Shown in pieces: positions 46,654-58,597 of a stretch of DNA of 64,000 bases. How positions within the stretch are numbered: the first letter of the stretch is position 1; each line of letters opens with the position of its first letter. The notes under the pieces were generated by a model, which ran no database searches, was not told the DNA's origin, and saw only the letters and a program-made list of their open reading frames with translations. The translations under genes and the position numbers were made by a program. The stretch comes from Physcia stellaris (taxonomy: Eukaryota; Ascomycota; Lecanoromycetes; Caliciales; Physciaceae): positions 310,001-374,000 of the forward strand of contig JABSSW010000037.1 in NCBI GenBank assembly GCA_018902385.1, in the 5' to 3' direction.

Positions 46654-48394
46654 TATAAAGATCAACGTTGTTTCGCTCTAATTCCACCACAGCGCCGTAC
46701 GGAAACACATGTTGTCGCAACAGGCACTTCACAAATTTACTTAGAAACCGCCATCACGTTGTCGACCACACGAGACTCCAGCGACGGCTCGACCGTGTCC
46801 GACAAGATCTCCTTCCGTGCTCGTGCGACACCTTGCGACGACGAGCCTCCATATACTGAACGCGAGTCACCAGTCACAGCGATCTCGACAACCAATCCCC
46901 TTCCTCCGCCATCTTTCTCCTCCCTCTATTTTCCCTCTGTCAGCAGCGCAGACCGTGTCGAAGCTTCTATCACTGAGCCTGACTCCCCTCCTCCGCCGTC
47001 TTTTTGTCCAGCTCCGTCAATTGACCCTGCGTCCAATCGAGCAACAACAAGCGTAGAGGCCGAGACCAAAGCTGCTCTTCCCTCGGATACCAAAGGTCGA
47101 TCGTCCGCTAAAGGGCTTGAAGACGGGGAGCCACCACCTCCGTATACCGAGGGCTCGAGTCCACTCGACTCGTTCACCTACGTGATGGCTGCTGCTGGGG
47201 GACCTGCAAGTCTAATCACACAAGTACAACAAGGCGGAGGAGTGGGGAGACCTGGAAGTACACTTGCAGGTGTGTACCTCGAGAAACGTATCATGACATC
47301 CTTCCCTACTGAGATATGACAATCAAACAGATGTCAGTCCAGATGAGCATATCACACTTGATCTGAGGTAGGGTCAATCTTCTGGCTATCTTATATGACC
47401 GCTCACGCAGCATACAGGGGCACCCGCTTTACTCTCTCGCGAGATGAACTCCTCACACTCCCCGAATTTGTTCTCCTTTCGCTCTTTCCCAATGGCCTTC
47501 TACCCGATGGACATACAAATTCTTTCCACGAAGATGTGTACCCTGTAGATGTACGATTCCTTCCATGGATCTCATCTCTTTAGACTGTCTTACAAGTTCA
47601 TAGTACGACCCCGCCTCCCTCCAATACATGCTCGAATTCTTTCGTAACGTTGCCCAAACGATACCATCCTCAACGCCCTCACCCGCTGCGTCACCCGTTG
47701 ACACACCCACAACATCCTCAGCACCAGGAGATTCTGCTCGAGACATGTTGCAAGATCGCGCAGGTATCATCGTCTTGCGCGAAGACCTGGATTTCTATGC
47801 AATCCCGCCAAAGGCAGATATCGATCAACCGGAAATGATTGAGGTGAAGAGGGCAGCAGGTCGAGCACTGTTGGGACAGGACGGCATCTTCTCTGGATTG
47901 AGAAGGAGCGAGGAGACAGGCACGACGGAGCAGCATTTGATTGAAATGCTTACTGCAGGGTATGTGCTTAACTTGTGTCCGACATAGTGATATGCTCAAA
48001 GTGATGTTGATGGACCATGATCATGCATTATGACTAACATTGTAGCAGCGGCTTTCACAACGACGATCATTGGGGTCACCGAGCTGGTGAACCAAACAAG
48101 GCTGTCATCTGTAGTCTAGCGCTGGCGCGACTGCGGACGGATATTAAGGGCAACGAGTTAGCGAACAGCAATGCCGTGGGTATGGCACAGAAGCTGCTGC
48201 TTTTCTGGAGAAAGCCAGCTAGGCGATGCTGGTGGGAAGGTGTCGAGCTAGATGGAGTGGACGGCGTGGAAGGAAAACTCAAGGTTTGGATAAGAAGGGT
48301 TTGGACCTTGGAGATGGTGAGTCGCCCCTAGCTTTCTGACTACTCCTTGAAAAGAGAACTAACATACACTCAGAGTGTTATTGGCTTGCGGTGA
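46654..48394 (+). CDS. Whi2-like growth/stress regulator with BTB-type domain (start unresolved)
   Basis: Resembles fungal Whi2-like proteins, which with Psr1-type phosphatases couple stress and nutrient signals to growth control. Exons: frame open from 46654 to 47269, then 47331-47367, 47418-47550, 47604-47959, 48049-48316 and 48374-48394. The N-terminal 200 residues are Ser/Pro-rich with two PPxY-like motifs (DEPPYTE, PPPPYTE). The BTB/T1-like core starts at DEHITLDLRGTRFTLSRDEL with LPEFVLLSLFPNGLLPDG, VYPVDYDPASLQYMLEFFRN and ends near GHRAGEPNKAVICSLALARL. The open frame has no ATG before 47185, deep inside the conserved-looking region, so a short upstream exon carrying the ATG is likely, or the frame is damaged. 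All other junctions are phase-consistent. Confidence 0.75.
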
Positions 48395-48608
48395 GAACGC
48401 AAGCCACCGAAGTAGCGCAATGTTTAGTAGCGTGTATGGGAAACCGAGCGTACATGGAATCAGGCAGTAGATACCCTTCTGCGAGTTGACCTGGGTGTTG
48501 CATTCATATAACAGAGCCTTAGCTCCCCGCCAGCAGTGCCTAAATCAAAGCATCGTACAAGCCTACATGCGAAATAGGGGTATATTTATCTAAATTCAAA
48601 AGCCTTTG

Positions 48609-50890
48609 TCAATCTTCTTCGCTGTCGCTGCCAAACACAGCCTTGAACATGGCATCCGAGGGTCTTTCCTTCTCCAAAGCTTCATTGCGCTCAGGATCCA
48701 CGATGACTTCATCCCTCTTTACTAACGCTTCTCTAGGGCCACCACCATTCATTCCCGGATCTGCTTGTGTCACGCTAGCATCCATATCCCTCATTCCCAT
48801 TCCCCCAATATTTCCCTCCCGCATCATCTCCTCCATCTCCCGCTTCCCTACCAACTCCAGATTCCGCTGTGGCAAGCTTGCACCAGCATCACCCTCAGAT
48901 CCCGGCGCAGCACCACCAGGATCTACCATCACGTGCGCAGGCGGCTTGACGTTAAAGCGCTTGCACAGCAGCCTCGTTGGATGCCAGGCCTGAGTTGACC
49001 TTGTCAATGGGCCATACATCCCCAGACCCGCAGCCTCCTCCGCAGGATCTTTCTTCTTCTCTGCTGGCCTACTGACCAGACTCTCCGATCCCGTTCCACC
49101 GCTTTCAATTGGCGCGGATGCAGTATCAGGCCTATCAGTCGCAAGCTGCGGCGCTGAGCTCGACGAGGTGAAACGGTTAGCCATCAATCCAGTCATGGGC
49201 TTGAAAATCTGCGCCGCGTGCGCGAATTCCTTCATCTCGTTGACCCAATCATTCGTACTATGGCCCGGAGCTCGGTCAGGCAGACCTGCGTCAGAATTAC
49301 GTAGACCGGCGCGAATCTCGAGGAATGAGCGGTAGCGGCTGCGTTTCGAGGCATCTTCCGCGTAAGGCATCCAGCCTGCGGTGCCGCGGCCGAGGGCTGT
49401 CAGTGCGGTTTGGGAGTCCAGCTGGGGGATAAGAGATGAGAGACTCCTTTCGGAAGTGGTAGCAGAGTCCGTGGATGAGGCTTCGTTGAGAGCAGGTGGA
49501 AGGTTAGGGTTTTTGGTCGCAGTAGCAATGCGGCTGCGCGCGGTGCTGGAGAGAAAGTCGAAGACGGATTTGCCTGGGAGTTGTGACTCACCCAAGAGAG
49601 CGGCGCGGGATTTGGGGGAGAGGGTCGAGGCTTTGGCTACGTCCGCTGATGAGAGGTAGGCTTTTGGTGTGGTAGCCGAAGCAGAAATGGTCTTTGCGGA
49701 TTCCCAGCCTGGTGGTATGGTGGGTAGTGGGTATCGATTGTCGGTTGATATAATCGAAGAGAGTGGGTTGGGATCGCTAGAAAGTACGAAACCATCGAGC
49801 GGTAGGCGGCCATCGTGGCAGCGTCGGAACGTAGATGCAACCTTTGATGCAGCTACCTTTTTGGAGATAAAAACAGGTTTTGACCTGAGAAGAGGGTTTG
49901 CTGCTGTTCGACTGCCTGTGACGGATTTCCTCTTTTTGTCGCTGCCAATGGTTCGATTATAGGATATTTGAGGGCCCATAGAATAGGGGTCATCATCGTC
50001 AGAGCCATTGTCGTTTAATATGCCAACGCCGAAAGCACTTCGAGCGGCCGCTTTTTTCTTCTTAGCTGTCGTGCCCGTAGGCAGAGTTCCAATGCGGACA
50101 TCCTCTTCCTCCCCATTCGTAAGGGCGAGACTTGGCTTCGACGGCTGTTCAGGGGCTGTAGTATTGTCCAATCGGCCTTCTCCCTCAAAGCCAAGACCTT
50201 TACGGTCGTTCTTTCTTACGAATGCTATCATCTTGGAATTTTCAGGAGCGAAGAGATGCGTCTCTTGAGTTTGTCCGCTATTCCATTCACTCCCCTCGTC
50301 TAGCCGGGCTTTCCGCCGTACCTTTGGTCCTATTCCTTGTCCATCACGCCAGCCCATTTTTTTTAGCAATTTTACTCCCATTGTCTCGCCCGTTGTTCTC
50401 AAGAGGTCCATGACTGATACATCCTGAGATCTCTCCTCCGCTGTAGATCCAAGGCCGGCGTATGGATCTGCGGTCTGGATTCTCCTCGCTTCCTCGGCAT
50501 CTGCAATGTCCTCCTCATCCATGAAATCCTCAGGTCTTTGCTGTTTCGGAGCATCGTCCTTGTTTCTCTTGGACCTCGTGGAGACGAAGTTTGATGGAGT
50601 CCATCCTTCTTTCGAGCCTACAGTGTTGAAGTACCTAGAAAATGACTATTAATGACGGATTGACAAAAAGCGCAACTTCCGTACCCTGCACTGAAGCCGC
50701 CAGTGAAAGCGCCATGCAGTCTTTTTCTCCCTTGCTCGTCGGTCACTTCTTGCTTCCACACAGGCACGTAGGAGCCGTCGTCACGGATATCCGGATCCAA
50801 GGGTGGAAGTGGAGTGCCATACAGGACATAGGGTGATTGTTGAGCCTGGAGATCTGCTTCGAAGGTTGCACGCGATCTTTTGTAGGCCAT
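48609..50890 (-). CDS. G-patch domain protein, GPATCH1-like
   Basis: Nuclear RNA-processing protein of the GPATCH1 family, a spliceosome-associated G-patch protein thought to act with a DEAH-box helicase. Two exons on the minus strand (50890-50685, 50634-48609) give 743 residues. The N-terminal DUF1604-type block spans [20 protein letters not shown] to [20 protein letters not shown]. The G-patch (about residues 150-175) reads [20 protein letters not shown]. Long disordered Ser/Pro/Asp segments follow, with conserved islands such as [11 protein letters not shown] and [11 protein letters not shown], and the C terminus ends in an acidic FGSDSEED. The minus strand divergent neighbour is KIN1. The ATG at 50890 matches the family start [14 protein letters not shown]. 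Confidence 0.9.
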
Positions 50891-51685
50891 AGTAGTCACG
50901 ACTAAACATCTTCCGCGGTAAAGAATGTCCGGGAAGGGCTGATGCGGTGGTATCAGAGCCAGGCGGAGATCTTTCAAGATGTTACTACTACTGATTGGCT
51001 CTTCAGGCTTGCCTCTAACGTTTGTTTGATCGGCGCTAGCGCTTGACAGTTTGATGCCAAGCCTTCAGGGTCAGGGCTTCGAGAGCTTGTTCAGTTGTCG
51101 AGAAAGACTCGTGGCATCTACCTGTCGCTCTCATCATGAATACTACAGCGCATGTAGACAGCTGCCGCACTCACAAATAGCAGCTGATGAGTAAAAGTGA
51201 CGATGACCATGTGAGGAACCAAATGGACGGATACTCTAGTGACCCAGCCACCTGCGACTTTCCTCTGTGGCTCTTATTAGACGCGTATCGTCGATCCAAG
51301 TTGGGCTAGTAACGATACAGTCGCCCTTGACGTTCAACTCCTTACGCGACTTCACCTTCTGCCCACCCGGGCTCACAGGTGTGAAAAGACTGTTTGCCGA
51401 GCCTGTGGGCATCTCAAAAACCAAGCGCAGATACTTGATTCCGTTTGATACCTTCCGAGCTTAAGATATGCGCTGAAACCAAAGCTCCGCGCAAATTCAC
51501 CGAAATAGCAGCCATCATATTTGTGCATTTGTACTCCGAATGTAAGAAAGACCGGGACTTCTTTCGATATCACTTGTCGGACACCGCTACCTAAGGACCC
51601 AAGTGGCGTACCAGGAGCAGTTTCCTAGCCTAGGAGCATCGGCCCAAACTACATTATCGTAACTAGGATTCGTGCAATACATGTC
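50891..51685. other. Divergent promoter between the GPATCH1-like gene and KIN1
   Basis: About 800 bp with no supported gene. Small ORFs on both strands lack motifs. Confidence 0.45.
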
Positions 51686-54600
51686 ATGTCAGCCGCATCC
51701 ACCACTTCTCCTGCCGTAGTGCGGAGCTCATCACGGCGACAGTCCTCTTACAACGCGCCTTCTCCAGATCGACCGCAACGAATGGCATCGACAAGGCAAC
51801 CTTCATCGCAAACACCACCCTCACAATCCGATTCGCAGCCCCAATCAAGTACACGGCCATTGTCATCCTCGCAGCAAGCATCACTTGCAGGTGTAGCCCG
51901 TAGAGACTATGAGACTACCAATGTAGCCAGGCCCCCATCCACACGCCGTAGCTCCTCCCGCGATCGTTCGTACGCTGCACCACCTCCAAAACGATCAGAA
52001 TCTACAAGAGATACTCGCCGAACGTCCGCGAGACCCGGGAGTCGCTCTAGGAACAGCTCGCAAATGGATGCGAAAGTGGCAGCCGCCGGTCCTGCAAGCA
52101 CTGCTCAAACGCCCACTGCTGCGAGGCCCGCAATGGATCCTGGCTCCCAAGCAGGCGGTGCTACGACGACAAGGAAACGTACAGAAATTGATGCACAGAC
52201 AGGGAAATGGTCATTGGGAAAGACAATCGGAGCCGGCAGCATGGGCAAGGTGAAGTTGGCCAAGAACTTAGAAACGGGTGAACAGGTATGTCATGACCAT
52301 TACAACATCTGAGATCCTCTTTGGTCGCTGATGAATATGAACTATCACCAGTGTGCGGTAAAAATAGTTCCTAGACAGTCTACAGACGAGCACCATAATA
52401 ACCGCGATCGGGAACGAGCAGACCATTCAAAAGAGATTAGGACCGCCCGCGAGGCTGCAATAGTCACACTACTCAATCACCCTTACATTTGCGCTATGCG
52501 GGATGTCGTTCGCACGAACTATCACTGGTACATGCTGTTTGAATACGTAAATGGGGGCCAAATGCTCGACTATATCATCTCGCACGGTAGGTTGAAGGAA
52601 AAGCAAGCAAGAAAGTTTGGACGTCAGATAGCCAGCGCACTGGATTACTGCCACAGGAATAGTATCGTACATCGAGATCTGAAGATCGAGAACATACTAA
52701 TCAGCAAGACCGGCGACATTAAAATCATTGATTTTGGCTTAAGCAACCTCTTTTCGCCAAAAGCTCACCTCAAGACATTTTGCGGCAGTTTGTATTTTGC
52801 GGCGCCGGAGCTGTTGCAAGCACGACAATATACTGGCCCGGAGGTGGACATATGGAGTTTCGGTATTGTACTGTATGTACTTGTTTGTGGAAAGGTCCCT
52901 TTCGACGACCAAAGTATGCCTCAGTTGCATGCCAAGATAAAGAAAGGTGTGGTGGATTATCCATCGTGGCTGTCTCCGGGTATGTCTCATTTCGCCCATA
53001 TATTTTCAATCGACAAGATGTCTGACCAAGATGTTAGAGTGTAAAAATCTTATCTCTCGCATGCTGGTTACAGATCCGAAAGCGCGAGCAAGCCTATCAG
53101 AGATCATCAATCATCCTTGGATAACAAAAGGTTTTAATACAGTACCGGAGAATTACCTGCCTTATCGTGAGCCTATCCAGCTCCCTCTGGATCCAAGCAT
53201 TGTTGAGAAAATGACTGGCTTCGACTTTGGCTCGTCTGACTTCATTACACGAGAATTGACCAAAGTTGTTACCTCTGACGAGTACCAGAACGCAGTCAGA
53301 CTCAATACTCGCGAGCAGTCAGCGCATGCCCAAGGGAGCGATAAACGACGGGGAGTGTTCGATTTCTACAAGCGACGAAGCTCTACGACTAGCAGGGACA
53401 CTCTTCCGAATGTATCTGCGGAAGCTGTACAGCTAGGAGTGGATCCGGTCAATGCATTCAGTCCCTTGATATCGATCTACTACTTAGTAAAGGAAAAGCG
53501 GGATCGGGAACGCTCTGAATCGAATCCAGGGGCACTGAGCATGCCGATTTCACCAGGCGAGAAGCCTCTGAAGTTGCCGGACTTGCCGGCACCTGAAGCA
53601 GCATACACCAACTCCACTACATATGAGATGCCAGGTGAAAAGGCGACAGGTGGACGCTCGAGGCCGAGGTCGAGGACCCATGGCGAAGACGATATATCGG
53701 AGCCGATGAAGAAGGTCCATCTCGATACCACCGGAGGGCTTGCCCCTCCACCCATCGTGATGCCACCAACCGATCATCAGCCCGCGAAAAGAGAGAGTAC
53801 CGCTGCAGGTCTTCTACGACGTTTCAGTACACGGCGTAACAAAGAGTCACCAAGAGAGCGTTCAGAAGCCCATCCTCCGTCAGTACAACTTCAACCGCCT
53901 TCGGATGCCCAAAGCACGCCGCGCAAAAGCTTCAGTGTGCGTAGATCTCGGAACAGGGAGCCAACTCCTACACCTCTCTTACATCCAGGCGGCAGCACGC
54001 CACACCAGAACGAACTCCTCACACCTCCAATCACGGCCGATGCAAAATCCAGGAACAGTAAGGCGCCTGATCGGTCAGCTAGCGTTAATTCTGCCGAATT
54101 CAGGCGGCATTACTCTCGAAGAGGCGTCTCCGAAGGACAAACTGCTAGTACGATGCCTGAACCTCCTCCCACCAGCGGCTCCGACCATTCGAGTACGAGT
54201 GGGCAGCGATCGAAGGCGAGTGAACCGGTCCAGATCGAACAGAGAGCAGCGTCAAACGTCCGTACTTCGACTTCTCGCACCAAGTCTCTAGGTCATGCAA
54301 GGCGAGAAAGTATCCAAGCAAGACGTGTGAAACGAGAACAGGCGAGAGAGGAAGCCCGAGAAGCCAATGTCCCCGAAGAGACCGACCAAGAGCTCGCAGT
54401 TGACGATGACCAAGGAGGTAAAGCAGGAAGTCTTGAGAGCATGAAGCCTGTCTATCTCAAAGGGCTTTTCAGCGTGTCCACTACGTCGAATAAGCCATTA
54501 AGTGTTATCCGATCCGACATTATCCGCGTCCTGAAGCAATTAGGTGTAGACTATACGGAGATCAAGGGGGGCTTCAGTTGTCGACATGCGCCAAGTATCG

Positions 54601-55019
54601 ATTTGAACCGCGTCGTGGATCCTGGCGCCCCCAGTCCAGATGCACAAGGCACGATGGCTAGTCACAAACGTCGCATCAGCTTTGGCGGCTTGAGAGGGAA
54701 CGAACGAGATCGAGAAGACATTGAGAAGACTTCGCAGAACAATCGTAGCAGCGCCCGTAGGCAAATACCTGATAACAGCTTTACGAATTCAGACGAGTCC
54801 CAAGAAAGCGTGGGGCGGCAGGATGACGAAAGACCAGCAGGGGAGACTTCAACCCATGTTCAAAGTGAACTGGGCGGGAACATGGTGCTGAGGTTCGAGA
54901 TTTTTATTGTCAAAGTCCCACTCTTCTCGCTCCATGGGATCCAATTTAAGAAAGTTTCTGGAGGAACGTGGCAGTATAAGAACATGGCGCAGAAGATTCT
55001 AGACGCTCTACGGTTATGA
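51686..55019 (+). CDS. KIN1: KIN1/PAR-1 family serine/threonine kinase with KA1 domain
   Basis: Polarity and exocytosis kinase of the KIN1/MARK/PAR-1 family, acting at the cell cortex. Three exons (51686-52285, 52352-52979, 53038-55019) give 1069 residues. The first 170 residues are a Ser/Arg/Pro-rich head. The kinase domain (about 173-465) shows [22 protein letters not shown] with an acidic/basic insertion, [33 protein letters not shown] and [20 protein letters not shown] long disordered middle carries many Ser-Pro and RRxS sites. The C-terminal KA1 domain is split by a disordered insertion: [31 protein letters not shown], then [20 protein letters not shown] and [15 protein letters not shown] at the very end. 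KA1 binds acidic phospholipids in this family. Confidence 0.95.
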
Positions 55020-56379
55020 TATGGCATTTTGCAATCATACGAGAGCAACACTAGTCGGTCGGCTAGAAGGTGGTAGGAAAGGGTACGCTTCATTTCTGCC
55101 TTAGTCTTAGGATCGTACTTGTAGGTTGCTTGATGCAACGGGTGACGGCATTGGCTATGACGAAATATTTCATTCCTTGCACCAGCACTCAACATCTTAG
55201 CTCGATTAGTCTAGCAGCTCTTATCTCACCGGTGTTGAAACATGAAGCAGCTAAAATGAATCTGTGTTAATAATCTCAGATTCGGAATGTATCCCAGACA
55301 TCATGACCCCCTTCTACCCGTTGCCAATTACCCGGCTAGATATTTTCTAACCTTTTGGTTGTTCGGCAGCCTGAGTCGCTTCGGACTTATACATTCCTTC
55401 TAACCGTGAGAGCTAAGCTTACATATGCTGTGGCTTTTCCTGCCCTGAGTGTCCACACGCCTCACAGCCTCTAAGGTTATAACACAGGAAATCAGGAGAA
55501 CCCAATCAATGATATCTGGCATGTCCTCGAATACTAACAGATCCGAGAGGGATATCTCACGAAAAAGGTATGAAAGTCTTGTTTCATCATCTCCTGGCCT
55601 GGTATCAAGTAGCGCAAGTTTACACGACCAGGAGACTGTGCCTTTTCAATGTCTGAGTATATCATTGATGGCGATACACGAGTAGCACAGTCGAACTACA
55701 GCGGACTATGTGATAGCCTTGACTTTGGAGATCCAAGGAGGGAGAAGGCTTATGTGAATGCCTTCGAGTAGTGTATTCCAGAAACACCATTCGATTCCGA
55801 CCACCAAAAGCACAGGGGAGTTCAAAGTTCAGGAGGACGAGGAGCTTCAAGGTAGAGTAAGCGGCAAAGTGCCGTTTTTCTCAAAAGGTAGTCCTGGGAT
55901 CAGGTAAGAGGTTGAGGTTGAGAAAAGGCTTGTGCACAGTTGAGTTTTGGCGAGTGGAGGGACATCGGACGTTGCTGCACGCTTTCCCTTTCCTGGAATC
56001 CCACCCTGCATCTGGTTGAGCTGGTCCACGAGCTTGGCAATCCTTGCCTGTGCCTCTGGATTCGACGGGACTGTGAATTTGCTGTCTTTGGTCATTCCCT
56101 CTCTCATTCACACACCTTCTCCTTCGCCTTGACTCTTCGTCTCAGCTTCCTTTTGGCGTCACGTGGTTGGATGAAGCGAGTCCTTGCATATAGTAGAGAC
56201 TTACTCGGCCTTTGCTCATCGCTTCTCAACCGTCTTTGGCTCTTCAACATACCACCATTGATCAAGAATGTCCATACTAAGCAAATTCGTCGCATCATTC
56301 AGCAGCTAAGAGCCGTGATAAGTACGAGCTGTACATTGGTAAATCACTGAGCTCGAGGATTTTTTGCAGCGGCTCAGAC
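55020..56379. other. Intergenic region
   Basis: About 1.36 kb. Holds the KIN1 3' UTR, a possible small minus-strand ORF (55847-56107, listed separately) and the CAF40 promoter. A T-tract plus GCAG just before the CAF40 ATG (56361-56369) could be the acceptor of a 5' UTR intron. Confidence 0.4.
55847..56107 (-). CDS. Possible small ORF, function unknown
   Basis: 86 codons on the minus strand. The first half has a regular charged composition (from about residue 5: MTKDSKFTVPSNPEAQARI then AKLVDQLNQMQGG), which looks like a short coding helix. The second half does not look coding and may be read-through past an unseen splice site. No family was recognised. Listed as a candidate only. Confidence 0.2.
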   Translation of the reverse strand: MREGMTKDSKFTVPSNPEAQARIAKLVDQLNQMQGGIPGKGKRAATSDVPPLAKTQLCTSLFSTSTSYLIPGLPFEKNGTLPLTLP

Positions 56380-57644
56380 ATGCTACCCTCTCAGCTACCC
56401 TCTCAGCATGTTTTCTCTCATCAGCACCAATATCCTCAAGCTGAACCATCTTGGCTACATCAATCGCAGAACCATCAGCAGCAGCAGCAGCATTCACATC
56501 CTGCTCCTCATCAGCATGCTCAAGCCCAAACTGCCGCCGCCGCACAACAGCAGCACCATAATAGACTAGGTGGGAACAGCAATGGCAATAATGGCCATAG
56601 CATGCAAGCGGAACCGAACATGGTGGGAGGTTCCAACGACGGTAACTGGAGCGAAGAAAATCGACGAGTGTTGGGGTGGGTTGCAGATCTTATGAATGGG
56701 AACTCGAGAGAAACTGCTCTTATGGAATTGAGCAAAAAAAGAGAACAAGTCCCCGAGTTGGCGTTGATCATCTGGCATTCATTTGGTAAGGCTCCAAAAG
56801 GAATGGAAAAGACGAGATAGCTGATTACCTAGCAAGGTGTCATGGCATCCTTGTTGCAGGAAATAATCTCGGTTTATCCATTACTCAACCCTTCGCAACT
56901 TACCGCAGCAGCATCGAATCGAGTATGCAATGCTTTGGCTTTGTTGCAGTGTGTTGCTTCTCATAACGAGACTAGGACGCTATTCCTGAACGGTATGTAT
57001 GTCGCTTTATTGAGAAGACAAGACTTACACAGCATAGCTCACATACCTCTTTTTCTCTATCCATTCTTGAATACGACATCAAAGTCGAGACCGTTCGAGT
57101 ATCTACGTCTTACGTCGCTCGGCGTCATTGGTGCCTTGGTCAAAAACGATTCATCCGAAGTCATAAACTTCCTCCTAACAACGGAGATAATTCCATTGTG
57201 CCTCCGTATCATGGAAACAGGATCTGAGTTGAGTAAGACTGTGGCGATTTTTATCGTACAGAAAATCCTGCTTGACGACACGGGTCTTGGATATATCTGC
57301 CATACGTACGAGCGGTTTTATGCTGTCGGGACTGTTCTGAGTAACATGGTCACTCAGCTAGTAGAGCAGCAGACTGTACGATTGTTGAAGCATGTTGTTC
57401 GCTGTTTTCTCCGGTGCGTTGGATTGGTAGGTGGTGACTGTCAGGATCAGGCTAATGGCATCACAGATTAAGCGATAATGCTCGAGCGCGCGAGGCCCTT
57501 CGGCAATGCTTACCAGAGCCTCTTCGAGATGCTACTTTCTCTTCGGTCCTCCGTGACGACGCTGCCACCAAGCGCTGCCTGGCCCAGCTCCTCATCAACC
57601 TCTCTGACAACGTCGTCGACGCCTCCAATAATTCAGGCATATAA
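56380..57644 (+). CDS. CAF40: CCR4-NOT subunit Caf40/Rcd1 (CNOT9)
   Basis: Armadillo-repeat scaffold of the CCR4-NOT complex, which shortens poly(A) tails and recruits translational repressors. Four exons (56380-56785, 56837-56992, 57038-57413, 57467-57644) give 371 residues. The first 90 residues are His/Gln-rich ([21 protein letters not shown]). The Rcd1 domain runs from about residue 92 to 362: [87 protein letters not shown] (in two parts), [14 protein letters not shown], and the end [19 protein letters not shown]. The last junction was chosen at TCACAG/A because it restores [11 protein letters not shown]. Very high conservation makes this secure. The N-terminal start is less certain. Confidence 0.95.
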
Positions 57645-58597
57645 CATTTACTTACTACTGACTCACATACGACAGCTCATGATTGCCTGGAAAAAGAAAA
57701 GAAAAGATACCCCTTGATGATTTTTGGGACTGTAATATATGCGTGGCACAAGGAGATGGTTGGTTTCTCATGGCTAGATTTGGATATCTTTGAAGCGCCT
57801 TGCTAGGCGACCTTTCCCCATTGCATTCTTGTTCTGCATTTGCTTAGGAGCTGATTGGTATTTGCCGGCGTTCTTCGGTTCAGGGTTGGAAAATGGGGCA
57901 TCATATCCTTTTCTGCAAACACATACCTATCTATATCTATGGGCGGCGTGGCTTCACTGATTGCGATTATGGAGTGAAGACTTCAATCCTGTTGAAGGAT
58001 GCAATGTATGATATTGTATCGCTGTGTTGTGTTCCCTTTACTTTGGCCAATTAAGTCAGGGGTGGTCCAATTGACATAATTACAATCTGGTGATCCAACA
58101 ATGCAGTCAAATGAGATGAGTAGAAAGAGTGTCAATTGTGATTGACAATACTACCATTAGTAGAATTGTCATGGCTGTCCCCTCCACCCAAGGTAACCTC
58201 AGAATAACCTGTAACCTCAGACTAACCTGTAACCTCAGAATAACCTGCTTAGCCTCCCCTCTGACGGGAGTCTTTCACTCTCTCACTCGGTACGGAGTAG
58301 AGTACAATGTTGGTACTCTGTGCCTCGCCCCGAGGTACATTATTGATCTAACCTATTGTAGAAATTGGTCTAGCGTCATTTATATTTCACGTGTTACGGT
58401 ACGATGAGTAAACGCGACACCCAAACGTTGAACACGCTTGTTAATGTATGCTTTAGCTCCTGCTCACTCACTCGAATCTCTGTACGCTCTTTCAGCCTCA
58501 GCAACAATTTTCACATCATTCTGCTCCAGCTTCGATTCCACAATAGCTCGGTTTACCAATCAACCTTTCTTAGACCTCTTGGACGAGCCTGATCACC
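57645..58597. other. Intergenic region with an 18-bp tandem repeat
   Basis: About 950 bp between CAF40 and the PHD gene. Contains the tandem repeat at 58192-58247. The last 200 bases are pyrimidine-rich leader sequence. No gene seen. Confidence 0.5.
58192..58247 (+). repeat. 18-bp tandem repeat, three units
   Basis: Three adjacent units of GTAACCTCAGAATAACCT, the middle one with a single change (CAGACTAACCT). Each unit contains two AACCT words in direct orientation. Not telomeric (no TTAGGG). Confidence 0.75.

Noticed and set aside
55300-55360. Possible further repeat copy (ATTACCCGGCTAGAT)
   Set aside because: Only a short stretch resembles the core and neither terminus is present.
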